Source: Shewanella algae (lineage in GTDB: Bacteria; Pseudomonadota; Gammaproteobacteria; Enterobacterales; Shewanellaceae). Taken from it: a DNA stretch of 64,000 nt. The notes under the pieces were generated by a model that had not been told where the DNA came from, searched no databases, and worked only from the letters and a program-made list of their open reading frames with translations. Shown here in pieces: positions 1 to 8,778 of this stretch. Position numbers and translations under genes: made by a program. Position 1 is the stretch's first letter; the number at the start of each line of letters is the position of its first letter. The stretch is taken from positions 2,385,001-2,449,000 of the forward strand of contig NZ_CP068230.1 in NCBI RefSeq assembly GCF_009183365.2. Direction: 5' to 3'.

Positions 1-314
1 CCTGTAAGCCGACGCAGAGCACACATGGGACTTGTTTGCACTTTCCCTAAGCCAAAAGTGGATTACACTTTAAATCAGACATAGCGTACTGTATTGAAAA
101 GTACTTGATGCCGAATTGTGCTGCCGCAGCGATTGCGGCAACCATGCTGATTTCATCTGAACTTCGGCTCTTGGGTTCAGCGACCTGAAGTTCAAGAGCA
201 TAGGTTCAGGACGTTGGCCGAGGCAAATAGTGCTGAGTACCGGGCAGGGCATAGAGCGCCTGCAGGTTTTGTCCAAGTAATAACGCGGGCAAAGTGACTG
301 AGGGATTAGTGACT
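1..314. other. Gene-free left edge of the window
   Basis: No open frame here looks like a real protein. The only open frame of any length is a 68-codon minus-strand one without a ribosome binding site or recognisable family. The segment probably holds the promoter and leader of the downstream signalling gene. A GTG at 294 is in frame with that gene but has no good ribosome binding site. Confidence 0.4.
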
Positions 315-2534
315 ATGATCGATGATTTTCTGTTTTCGTCTGAAACATCGCCGGAAGAGCTCCATCAACGCGACAATAAGTGGCGTATTCTGGCGGTGGA
401 TGATGATGTCAAATTCCAGAACTCGCTGAGTTTTGCCATCAATAAAATGACCCTGATGGGGCGGCCTCTCGAACTCATACAAGCCTACAGCATGGCCGAG
501 GCGTCCAGTTTGCTTGGTAAAGACGCCGACTTTGCCGTAGTCCTGGTCGATGTGGTAATGGAAACCGAAGATGCCGGTCTCAGGTTAGTCAAGGCGGTGC
601 GGGATCTGCTGGGGATATCCGATACCCGCTTTGTGCTTTTAACCGGCCAGCCGGGAATGGCACCGGCCGAGTCTGTGATGCAAGACTATGATTTGTCTGA
701 TTATGTGCTTAAGTCCGATCTCGCCAGCCGCGGCATTCGCAACATACTTACGGGTGCTGTGCGTAATTATCACCAGCTCAAGACCATTTCCTCTGCCCGC
801 CGTGGTTTGCAACTCATTGTCGAGTCCAGCAACCGTTTGCTTGGGCTGCGAACGCTGGCACAGATAGCCTCGGTTACCTTAAGTGAAATCGCCAATCTTA
901 TTGATGTGCCGGATGAGGGGCTGGTTTGTGTCAATCGGGGGCGTCATAGCGCAGATGGCTCGGGGCAGGAGATCTTTGAGCCCATGACCATAGCCTGCAG
1001 TGGTCGTTTCCGGCAGTATGCCAATCGTGCCCTCAGGGAGTTGCCGGATCCGACCATTCAGTCCATGGTGGAACAGGCGCTCAGGGAAAAACGTTTTGTC
1101 AGTACCGATGAGAGCCAGGTGCTGTTTTTCCCGAAATCGGCAGCATTGGCCGAATTTGCCATCTATGTGGCCACAGATCGCACCTTGGACGACACCGAAA
1201 TGGAGCTGCTAAAGGTGTTTGCCGCCAATGTTTCCAAGGGCTTTGGCAACGTAGCCCTGATAAGCCGGCTCGACAAGATTGCCTACCAGGATGAACTGCT
1301 CGGCATCCCCAATCGCAGTGCCTTGCTGCGGGAACTCTCCAGGTTGCAGGCTATGTCCAGCGCAAGTGCGCACAATCTGCTGTTATTGGATTTGGATCAT
1401 TTCTCCGGCCTCAATAATCTGTTTGGCTCAGTGTTTGGCAATCAGGTGCTGCAGGCGGTAGCCCAAAGGTTACAGGAGGTTTTTCCGCAGCCGACTGTTA
1501 TTGGACGACTGCATTCAGATCTGTTCGCCGTCATTGGCCATAAGGAGCAGGTCAATATCGACAGGGCGCAGCGGGTGTTCAGTGCGCCGTTTGAAATCGA
1601 TAACAGCCGTCATATTCTCACCGCCTGTATGACAGAAGTCTCTCTGGCCATCAGTGGCCAGGATCCCGCCGAACTGCTGCGCACCGCAGGTACCGGGCTC
1701 AGAAATGCCAAATCCCGAGGGCCTGGCAGCATACAGGCGTTTGATCCCGAATTTGAGCATCAGGCGGCACACAGATTCAAGTTGATGCAACGGCTGCATA
1801 CCGCCATTCAACGCCAGGAGTTTGTACTGCACTTCCAGCCACAGATAGATCTCAAGAGTGGTGAGGTTGTCGGCGTGGAGGCCTTGCTGCGCTGGCAGAC
1901 CGAAGACGGTATGGTACCTCCGGGCACCTTTATCCCGTTGGCAGAGCAGTCGTCTTACATTCACGGCATAGGCGACATAGTGGTTGCGTTATCCTGTCAG
2001 GCGGTACATGCGCTGGATCAGGCCGGTTTTACCGATATTCTGGTCAGTCTTAATTATTCGGCCCGCCAACTGGATAAACCGGATGTTCTCGACAGGCTCA
2101 AACAACAATGCCGTCTGGCAGGTGTTGAGCCTAGCCGTCTGTGTTTGGAAGTCACCGAAACCGCCATGATGCAATCGTTCCAGCAAGTTGCGAAAATTCT
2201 CCAGCGTCACCGTGCCTGGGGCGGCACAGTTGCGATAGACGATTTCGGTACCGGGCTTTCGTCACTCGAATACCTGCTGCAGCTGCCGGCCGATCACTTG
2301 AAGATAGATATGACCTTTGTCGCCAGGCTGGATGAAGATGAGCGCAGCCGTTTTCTGGCGTCGATGATCATTGAGTTGGGACGGCGATTGAATATTTCTG
2401 TGGTTGCCGAGGGGGTTGAGACTCGCAGCCAGGCCAACTGGCTCAGGGATAATGGCTGCCATATCGCTCAAGGGTGGCTGTATGGTAAGGCCATGCCACT
2501 GGATGAGCTGTTGTTGTGGCTCAGTAAACGCTGA
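315..2534 (+). CDS. Response regulator with DUF3369, degenerate GGDEF and EAL domains (probable c-di-GMP phosphodiesterase)
   Basis: Cytoplasmic signalling protein of 739 residues, no membrane segment. Order: receiver domain (about 22-145; acidic cluster AVDDD, phospho-acceptor D79 in VLVDVVM), DUF3369 (about 155-305), GGDEF-like domain (about 325-465) and EAL domain (about 490-735). The GGDEF signature is replaced by HSDLF (400-404), so cyclase activity is unlikely. The EAL domain keeps EALLRW (E522), LNYS, DDFGTG (642-647) and VAEGVET, so it should hydrolyse c-di-GMP. I chose ATG 315 because GAGGGA at 300-305 is well spaced; GTG 294 is in frame but has no ribosome binding site. The histidine kinase gene starts 14 bp downstream and is the likely phosphodonor. 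The domain calls are firm; the signal and output process are unknown. Confidence 0.9.
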   Translation: MIDDFLFSSETSPEELHQRDNKWRILAVDDDVKFQNSLSFAINKMTLMGRPLELIQAYSMAEASSLLGKDADFAVVLVDVVMETEDAGLRLVKAVRDLLGISDTRFVLLTGQPGMAPAESVMQDYDLSDYVLKSDLASRGIRNILTGAVRNYHQLKTISSARRGLQLIVESSNRLLGLRTLAQIASVTLSEIANLIDVPDEGLVCVNRGRHSADGSGQEIFEPMTIACSGRFRQYANRALRELPDPTIQSMVEQALREKRFVSTDESQVLFFPKSAALAEFAIYVATDRTLDDTEMELLKVFAANVSKGFGNVALISRLDKIAYQDELLGIPNRSALLRELSRLQAMSSASAHNLLLLDLDHFSGLNNLFGSVFGNQVLQAVAQRLQEVFPQPTVIGRLHSDLFAVIGHKEQVNIDRAQRVFSAPFEIDNSRHILTACMTEVSLAISGQDPAELLRTAGTGLRNAKSRGPGSIQAFDPEFEHQAAHRFKLMQRLHTAIQRQEFVLHFQPQIDLKSGEVVGVEALLRWQTEDGMVPPGTFIPLAEQSSYIHGIGDIVVALSCQAVHALDQAGFTDILVSLNYSARQLDKPDVLDRLKQQCRLAGVEPSRLCLEVTETAMMQSFQQVAKILQRHRAWGGTVAIDDFGTGLSSLEYLLQLPADHLKIDMTFVARLDEDERSRFLASMIIELGRRLNISVVAEGVETRSQANWLRDNGCHIAQGWLYGKAMPLDELLLWLSKR

Positions 2535-2548
2535 ATGGGACCCCACTT

Positions 2549-4486
2549 ATGTCGATAGAGTTGCCCGAACAGGCCGTGATGACACCACTGATTTCAGGGG
2601 AAGCCTCATCCAAGAGTCAGAAACGCAATAAGTGGTTGACCAGGGTCAGTTATCTCTTGCCTTGGTGGCTGCTGGTACCGCTGGGAAGCTGGCTCATGTA
2701 TCACTATGCATCCCAATGGCAGATAGATCAGGTGCGTTATGCTCAGCGGGAGCTGGTAGACAGAGACGCTCTGGTACTCGATGCACAGTTGACCAAGGTG
2801 CATCAGGATGTCAGCCTGCTATCGCAAATGACGGCATCGGTATTGGCCGACCCAAAGCTTGACGAGAGCGAACAACTGAGCTTGTTACAACGCCTGTTTG
2901 TTGATTTCAGCAAGGCCTATCCCAGTTATATGCAAGTTCGCTGGATAGGCACCTCAGGAGTTGAGCGGGTCAGGGTTGATCATACAGATAATCAAAGGCG
3001 GGTCGTTGCCAACGACGCATTGCAGGATAAATCATCACGCTATTACGTGATTGAAGCCAACCGACTGGCTCCGGGGGCGGTTTATTACTCTCCTTTTGAT
3101 CTCAATATCGAAGGCGGAGAGATAGAGAAACCCTATCGTCCCACCTTACGCGCCGCCACCAAAGTGATGGATACCAATACCAGCGAGCTTGGACTGGCAT
3201 TGGTAAACCTGGATGGCAGTGGTTTACTCGAGCGTTTACGCCAGTCCGGCAAGACCATGCTACTGAATGCCGAAGGCTATTGGCTGCTTTCAACTTATGG
3301 TCACAGGGAATGGGGCTTTATGTTCGGCGATCCCGAGCAGCGCCTGGCGGTCGTTCACCCCAAGGTCTGGCAGCGCATTCAGCAGACCAGCCAGGGGCAG
3401 TTTATCGATGAAACCGGTATGTGGACCTTCTCTCGGGTGGGCCCGAGCTTAAACAATGGCAGCCAAGTGCCCATGCTTTACACCTTGTCCCATGATGAGC
3501 AGCCTTTGCTCATTCAAGCCAGGCTGAGGCAGCTCTATACAGGTGTCGGCGCCGTGGTGCTTCTGTGCATGACTTTACTGGGGGCATTTTTGGCGCGATC
3601 CAATCTGCGTCTGGGGGATAAGGCTCATGAGTTGCAACAGAGCAACGCGGCATTGGCACTGACATTGGCTCAACTGAGGGCATCACAGCAGGAACTGGTT
3701 CGCACCGAGAAACTATCGTCTCTGGGCTTGATGGTGGCCGGAGTGGCTCATGAACTCAATACGCCTATTGGTGCCGCCATGTTGTGTGTCACTGCGCTGA
3801 ATGAAAGGGTGGACGAACTCAAGCGTGGGTATCACAGTGGCAATATTAAACGCTCGCAGTTGGAGGAGTTTATTGAATACCAAGCGGAAGGTTTAACCCT
3901 GGCCGAGCGCAATCTCAAACGTTCAGCCCTGCTTATTCAACAGTTCCGTCAGGTAGCATCTGACAGGGCCAATGCCGACAGGCAAGCCTTCTGGCTCCAC
4001 GAGTTGATAGCGGATATCCTGGCACTGAATCATGGCCAGTGGAAACACAGCCATCATAAGTTGACCACGGATATTCCCAGCGATATTCATATGCACAGTT
4101 ATCCCGGCCCCCTGGGGCAGGTGATCCAGAACCTGGTACACAATGCGCTGATCCATGCCTTTGAAGAACCCGACCGGGGCGAAGTGCATATCTGTGCCCG
4201 CAAGCTGCAAAACAAGGTGGAGATCTGCGTGATGGATAACGGCATAGGGATTAAGGAGCAGGATAGTCAAAGGGTGTTTGATCCTTTTTATACCACCAAG
4301 CGAGGTAGCGGTGGTACCGGGCTCGGCCTGCATATAGTGCACCATCTGACCACTGAAGTGTTGGGAGGAAGTGTGCGGGTATCTTCGGGAGTCAATGGCA
4401 TAGGAACGTCGATGATATTGCTGTTGCCGCTGGAGCAAACGGCGGTCAAGCCCGCAGCTAAAGAAGCCGATATGGCACCGGCCTGA
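2549..4486 (+). CDS. Membrane sensor histidine kinase, partner of the upstream EAL response regulator
   Basis: A 645-residue sensor kinase. Transmembrane segments lie at about 31-52 and 331-350 and enclose a periplasmic sensor region of about 280 residues that I cannot assign to a ligand class. A probable coiled coil (about 355-387) leads to the H box, with H401 in VAGVAHELNTP. The ATP-binding domain shows the N box (QNLVHNALIHAF, about 525-540), G1 (VMDNGIGI), the F box (FDPFYTTK) and G2 (GTGLGL). There is no receiver or HPt domain of its own, so phosphate probably goes to D79 of the preceding gene. The ATG follows TGGGA at 2536-2540 and lies 14 bp after the previous stop, so one operon is likely. 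The family is secure, the stimulus unknown. Confidence 0.9.
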   Translation: MSIELPEQAVMTPLISGEASSKSQKRNKWLTRVSYLLPWWLLVPLGSWLMYHYASQWQIDQVRYAQRELVDRDALVLDAQLTKVHQDVSLLSQMTASVLADPKLDESEQLSLLQRLFVDFSKAYPSYMQVRWIGTSGVERVRVDHTDNQRRVVANDALQDKSSRYYVIEANRLAPGAVYYSPFDLNIEGGEIEKPYRPTLRAATKVMDTNTSELGLALVNLDGSGLLERLRQSGKTMLLNAEGYWLLSTYGHREWGFMFGDPEQRLAVVHPKVWQRIQQTSQGQFIDETGMWTFSRVGPSLNNGSQVPMLYTLSHDEQPLLIQARLRQLYTGVGAVVLLCMTLLGAFLARSNLRLGDKAHELQQSNAALALTLAQLRASQQELVRTEKLSSLGLMVAGVAHELNTPIGAAMLCVTALNERVDELKRGYHSGNIKRSQLEEFIEYQAEGLTLAERNLKRSALLIQQFRQVASDRANADRQAFWLHELIADILALNHGQWKHSHHKLTTDIPSDIHMHSYPGPLGQVIQNLVHNALIHAFEEPDRGEVHICARKLQNKVEICVMDNGIGIKEQDSQRVFDPFYTTKRGSGGTGLGLHIVHHLTTEVLGGSVRVSSGVNGIGTSMILLLPLEQTAVKPAAKEADMAPA

Positions 4487-4708
4487 AGCCTGCCTTGAGC
4501 AAAGCTAAAAGTCCTTACCTGAAATAAAAGCTTATAAAGCTTAACCTCAGCCCCTTGTTATTCTGCGTATTTTTACAATAACCCGACGGTATCTGTCATG
4601 TATGAGTGAACTTTTCCCTGGTTGACGGCAAACAACCTTGAGATAGATGCGTTCCATGCATAAAGTATTAACCCTAACTATTTAGAACGAAAAACAGGAT
4701 GTTATCAA

Positions 4709-5188
4709 TTGGCTACCAATACTAGCAGTACCAGTATCCGAATCGCTAATTCTGCCGATGCCCAGGCTATCAGTGATCTGATTATTCCCCAAACCCGCAA
4801 GTTTGTATTGCCCTCCTGTGGTGTTCAGGTTCATGCAATGCTGCTTGATTCCATGTCGCCTGCCAGTGTCAGCGGCTATTTAAACGGAGATTACCGTTAT
4901 CATCTGGCTGTCAATGATTCAGGTGAGCTCCTGGGGGTAGTAGGCATGAGGGAAAATCGCCATCTGTATCATCTGTTTGTTCGCGAAGATGCTGCAGGTC
5001 AGGGGCTGGCACGGCGACTTTGGGATGTGGCCAGAAAGGCATGCCTGGACAAGGGCAATGAAGGCAAATTTACGGTTAATTCAGCCGTCACTGCCGAGAA
5101 TGTTTACCTGAAATTCGGTTTTAAACGTATAGATGGCGTTCGTGAGCGAGAGGGAATGGTGGATATTCCCATGAGCCTGACGTTATAG
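4709..5188 (+). CDS. GNAT family N-acetyltransferase
   Basis: A 159-residue single-domain acetyltransferase. The acetyl-CoA loop is visible as EDAAGQGLARRLW after the strand LYHLFV, and the C-terminal part (NVYLKFGFKRIDG) matches the usual GNAT beta-strand and arm. The substrate cannot be told. The start is a TTG at 4709 with ACAGGA at 4694-4699 at good spacing; the ATG at 4699 is in another frame. The gene stands alone, about 220 bp after the histidine kinase, and converges on uraA across a shared terminator. Confidence 0.8.
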   Translation: MATNTSSTSIRIANSADAQAISDLIIPQTRKFVLPSCGVQVHAMLLDSMSPASVSGYLNGDYRYHLAVNDSGELLGVVGMRENRHLYHLFVREDAAGQGLARRLWDVARKACLDKGNEGKFTVNSAVTAENVYLKFGFKRIDGVREREGMVDIPMSLTL

Positions 5189-5233
5189 CAGCCAAAGAGT
5201 CGTTAAGGCCTTTTGGGTGGCTTAAAATATGAA

Positions 5234-5255
5234 AAAGCGCCCTTTTGGGCGCTTT
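5234..5255. terminator. Bidirectional terminator between the GNAT gene and uraA
   Basis: Perfect 9-bp stem: AAAGCGCCC at 5234-5242, loop TTTT, GGGCGCTTT at 5247-5255. A/T runs on both sides suit both converging genes. Confidence 0.85.
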
Positions 5256-5294
5256 GTACTTTGATACTCAAGTTTACGCAAAATGAGATAAGGC

Positions 5295-6542
5295 TCAGTC
5301 CGCGAGGGAGTCACCTGTCTTGGCTGCTTGGGGCTTGCTGCTTGGCAGCAGCAGGTTCATCACTATGGCCACAATACCGCAAAGGCTGATACCGGTCAGG
5401 CTGAATGAACCGATACCGAAAGCCATGCCGCCGATACCGAATACCAATGTTACCCCAACTATGGAGAGGTTGCGGGGCTCGCTGAGATCCACCTGATGCT
5501 TGATCAATGAGTTGAGGCCCACAGCGGCAATAGAGCCGAACAGCAAACACATGATACCGCCCATCACAGGTACTGGAATCGTCTGCATCAGGGCGCCCAG
5601 TTTACCAACAAAGGCCAGCAAAATGGCGGTAATGGCAGTCCAGGTCATAATTCTGGGGTCGAAGTTGCGGGTCAGGGTCACAGCGCCCGTCACTTCAGAA
5701 TAAGTGGTGTTTGGCGGGCCGCCAAAAGCGGTGGCCGCTATGGTGGCGACCCCGTCACCGGCAAGAGTGCGATGCAAACCGGGCTTTTTCAAATAATCTT
5801 TACCGGTAACATTGGAGATAGCCAAAATGTCTCCTATGTGTTCCACGGCAGGGGCTATGGCAACCGGGATCATAAAGGCAATGGCATGCCAGTTGAACTC
5901 GGGGGCAACGAAGTTGGGCATGGCCAGCCACGCGGCCTCATGTACCACATTGAAATCCACTATGCCGTAATACAGACTCAGGCCGTAACCTACTATGATA
6001 CCGGCCAGGATCGGCATCAACCTCAACAGTCCCTTGGCAAAGATGGCCACGGCTATGGTGGTCAGTAGTGATGCCAGAGAAACAATAAGGGCGGTATCCT
6101 GAGCAACCAGTACCTGACTGCCGTCACCACTCTTGCCGAGCGCCATATTCACGGCAACCGGTGCTAGACCTAAGCCTATGATGATGATCACAGGTCCCAC
6201 CACCACAGGAGGCAGGAGTCTCATGATTACGCCACCGCCACGCAGTTTAACCACAGAGGCCAGTACCAGATAGACGCATCCTGCAGCCATCAGGCCACCC
6301 ATGGTCGCGGGGACGCCCCAGGTTTGTACGCCGTACATGACAGGTGGAATAAAAGCAAAGGAGGAAGCAAGGAAAACAGGGATTTGACGTTTGGTGATCA
6401 ACTGGAACAACAGGGTGCCGAATCCGGCGGTGAACAGGGCTACGCTGGTATCTAGGCCGGTGAGCAGCGGCATTAGCACCAGGGCTCCGAAAGCGACAAA
6501 TAACATCTGTGCGCCTTGCAGAGGACGGGCAAGGTATTTCAT
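5295..6542 (-). CDS. uraA: Uracil-xanthine permease (UraA family, NCS2)
   Basis: Inner-membrane proton symporter for uracil, 415 residues with about 14 hydrophobic segments. The two substrate-site regions of the family are present: IAPAVEHIGD (the first conserved glutamate) and GGPPNTTYSEVTGAV (the second). In E. coli uraA lies next to hda and upp; here hda follows on the other side of a DUF2066 gene and no upp is visible in the window. Transcription is leftward, toward the shared terminator at 5234-5255. Uracil is the most likely substrate, though xanthine or other pyrimidines cannot be excluded from sequence alone. Confidence 0.9.
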   Translation of the reverse strand: MKYLARPLQGAQMLFVAFGALVLMPLLTGLDTSVALFTAGFGTLLFQLITKRQIPVFLASSFAFIPPVMYGVQTWGVPATMGGLMAAGCVYLVLASVVKLRGGGVIMRLLPPVVVGPVIIIIGLGLAPVAVNMALGKSGDGSQVLVAQDTALIVSLASLLTTIAVAIFAKGLLRLMPILAGIIVGYGLSLYYGIVDFNVVHEAAWLAMPNFVAPEFNWHAIAFMIPVAIAPAVEHIGDILAISNVTGKDYLKKPGLHRTLAGDGVATIAATAFGGPPNTTYSEVTGAVTLTRNFDPRIMTWTAITAILLAFVGKLGALMQTIPVPVMGGIMCLLFGSIAAVGLNSLIKHQVDLSEPRNLSIVGVTLVFGIGGMAFGIGSFSLTGISLCGIVAIVMNLLLPSSKPQAAKTGDSLAD

Positions 6543-6753
6543 TTTTTTATCCGTATTTAGGTTAAACCGGCCAATATTACCAGTTCACTGTAAATTGTGG
6601 GGGACTATTTGCCGTTTTAGATCAAATTTTTCACAAATTCTACCGCTGAACCCGAGATGAACGAAGCGGGAGGTTTTTCATCTCCATCGGCTCGCCAAGT
6701 GAGGCATATATGATACACTTTTGCCATTCCGACCATTTTTTACCGTCGCAAAG

Positions 6754-7899
6754 ATGCTGAATTCATTTATAAAGCCAGTCGTTTTTCTCTCCCTGTTCTG
6801 TGCCACAACTCTGGCCCAGGCTGTTGAGGTCAAACGTTTGGATGAAGCCACTGTAGCCGTGGAATCCCGAACCAGTGCCGAGAAGAGCAAGGGGCTCAAG
6901 AAGGCATTGGAAGATGTTATTTTGAAAAACTCCGGCTCCCGTAGCGCCCTCGAAAGCCCGGAAATTCAGGCCAAGCTCGCCAATGCCGATGCCATGGTCA
7001 GTCAGTTTGGCTATCTGGATACCGAAGAGGGGCTAAAGCTGAAGGCGAATTTCGATCACCGCAAGATAATCAGCATGCTGCGCGAAGCCGGCTTGCCGGT
7101 CTGGGGCAAACAACGTCCCCTGACTCTGTTTTGGCTCAGCACGGATATCAATAATGAGAGGGTTATCCTCAGTGATGATTCGAGTGCCGAAGAGCGCAAG
7201 GCGTTTGCCAATGCCTCGATGGAACGTGGTGTGCCTTTGATGTTTCCTTTGATGGATCTGGACGATCTGATGCGCATCAATGTCAATGATGTGCGCGGTT
7301 TGTTTGCAGATACCGTCGCTACCGCTTCAGGGCGTTACCAGGCGGACTTCTTTGCCATGGGCACACTGGAAGCCAGCGGCAGTGAATTCAGCTATCAACT
7401 GGTGCTTTATCCCAAGACAGATGTCAGTCAGTCTTTTGGCCAACCTCTGCTCAGCCGTCAGGGGCGGGCCGCCAGTAAGGACGAAGCCGTGGCCGAGATG
7501 ATGCTGTCACTGTCTGATTACTTCGTTTCCCGGTACGCGATTGCCGATTCCGGCGATGGCCTGCTGAGCAAAGTGCGTTTTACCGGCATCAACCAAATGA
7601 AACAGTTGGTTGAGATTGAGGCGTTTCTCAACCAACTCAGTGCGGTGCGTGAAGCCAGCCTCAGTACTCTGCAGGGTGACAGTGCCACTTTCAACGTGCA
7701 GCTTTTTGGCTCGGAAGAGGACTTGAAAAACCTGCTGCGTCTGGAACCACGTTTATCTTCGGCCGAGACTGGTTTTCAGAATTTGGCTGGCGGGCAGGGC
7801 AACGACGGCATGAATACATTGTCGCAGCCATCCAAGACCACAGAATTCAGCGATACTGTGAACCAGTCCATAGGTCCATACCAATGGCACAGCCGTTGA
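6754..7899 (+). CDS. DUF2066 domain protein, probably periplasmic
   Basis: A 381-residue protein of the uncharacterised DUF2066 family. I start it at ATG 6754 because this gives a clean signal peptide (MLNSFIKPVVFLSLFCA, cleavage near AQA-VE at about residue 23). The alternative TTG at 6721 would put eleven extra residues before it. The mature part has no membrane segment and no catalytic motif I recognise. It lies directly upstream of hda, is read in the same direction and is divergent from uraA. The function is unknown; export to the periplasm is the only safe inference. Confidence 0.8.
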   Translation: MLNSFIKPVVFLSLFCATTLAQAVEVKRLDEATVAVESRTSAEKSKGLKKALEDVILKNSGSRSALESPEIQAKLANADAMVSQFGYLDTEEGLKLKANFDHRKIISMLREAGLPVWGKQRPLTLFWLSTDINNERVILSDDSSAEERKAFANASMERGVPLMFPLMDLDDLMRINVNDVRGLFADTVATASGRYQADFFAMGTLEASGSEFSYQLVLYPKTDVSQSFGQPLLSRQGRAASKDEAVAEMMLSLSDYFVSRYAIADSGDGLLSKVRFTGINQMKQLVEIEAFLNQLSAVREASLSTLQGDSATFNVQLFGSEEDLKNLLRLEPRLSSAETGFQNLAGGQGNDGMNTLSQPSKTTEFSDTVNQSIGPYQWHSR

Positions 7900-7976
7900 G
7901 GTTTTAACAGCGGCGCCAGTCATGCTAGACTTGGCGCCCGCATTACTTGATTTACTGCGATTTGGAACGATCCTGA

Positions 7977-8687
7977 GTGACACAAAACTCACCCTTGCAA
8001 CTTTCACTGCCCGTTCACTTGCCGGACGATGAGACTTTTAACAGTTATTATCCTGCGGCAGGAAACGATGAACTGATCCAGACCTTGAGGGCCTGTGCCG
8101 AAGGCCGCAGCCAGGGAGCCGTCTACCTATGGGGACCGGTTAAGTCGGGACGAACCCACTTGATGCACGCCGCCTGCGCTCATGCCAATGAGTTGGGACG
8201 CAGCAGCTTCTATATTCCCCTGGGTATTCATGCCAGTATCTCCACCGCTTTGCTTGAAGGCTTGGAGCAGCTCGATCTTGTCTGTATTGATGATGTCGAT
8301 GCCATTGCCGGCCACCCTTTGTGGGAAGAAGCGATATTCGATCTCTACAACCGAGTCGCCGAGCAGAAACATTGTGCTTTGGTGGTCAGCGGCAGTGCGG
8401 CACCCATAGATGCCGGTTTTGCCTTGCCGGATCTGGTCTCAAGGATGCAGTGGGGGCTCAATTATCAGCTGCAACCCATGGCCGATGAGGAAAAGTTGGT
8501 GGCATTGCAGCGCCGTGCCGCCATGCGTGGCTTGCAATTACCGGAAGATGTGGGCCGTTTTCTGCTCAATCGTTTGGCCCGGGATCTGCGCACCTTGTTC
8601 GATGTGTTGGACAGGTTGGACAAGGCCTCCATGGTTCATCAGCGTAAGTTGACCATTCCTTTTATCAAAGAGATGTTGCGCCTCTGA
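7977..8687 (+). CDS. hda: DnaA regulatory inactivator Hda
   Basis: A 236-residue AAA+ protein that, bound to the DNA-loaded sliding clamp, stimulates ATP hydrolysis by DnaA and so prevents re-initiation of replication. The N terminus carries the clamp-binding motif QLSLPV (8-13). The Walker A loop has the Hda-type form GPVKSGRTH (53-61) and Walker B is LVCIDD (101-106). It lacks the DNA-binding domain IV of DnaA. The start is GTG 7977 with only a weak ribosome binding site (GGAACGA), plausible for a protein kept at low level. It sits 77 bp after the DUF2066 gene, as part of the uraA-hda-arsC-bepA-perM neighbourhood shared with E. coli. Confidence 0.95.
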   Translation: MTQNSPLQLSLPVHLPDDETFNSYYPAAGNDELIQTLRACAEGRSQGAVYLWGPVKSGRTHLMHAACAHANELGRSSFYIPLGIHASISTALLEGLEQLDLVCIDDVDAIAGHPLWEEAIFDLYNRVAEQKHCALVVSGSAAPIDAGFALPDLVSRMQWGLNYQLQPMADEEKLVALQRRAAMRGLQLPEDVGRFLLNRLARDLRTLFDVLDRLDKASMVHQRKLTIPFIKEMLRL

Positions 8688-8724
8688 CTGTCGAGTCCAA
8701 GCCTAGTTATTTTAAATGCATTTA

Positions 8725-8752
8725 AAAAGCGCAGCTGAAGCTGCGCTTTTTT
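8725..8752. terminator. Bidirectional terminator after hda
   Basis: Stem AAAAGCGCAGC (8725-8735), loop TGAA, GCTGCGCTTTT (8740-8750), then TT. The A run at 8724-8728 also provides a U tract for the converging lipoprotein gene. Confidence 0.85.
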
Positions 8753-8778
8753 GATGCTCGAATAAACCGAAAAGCGTG

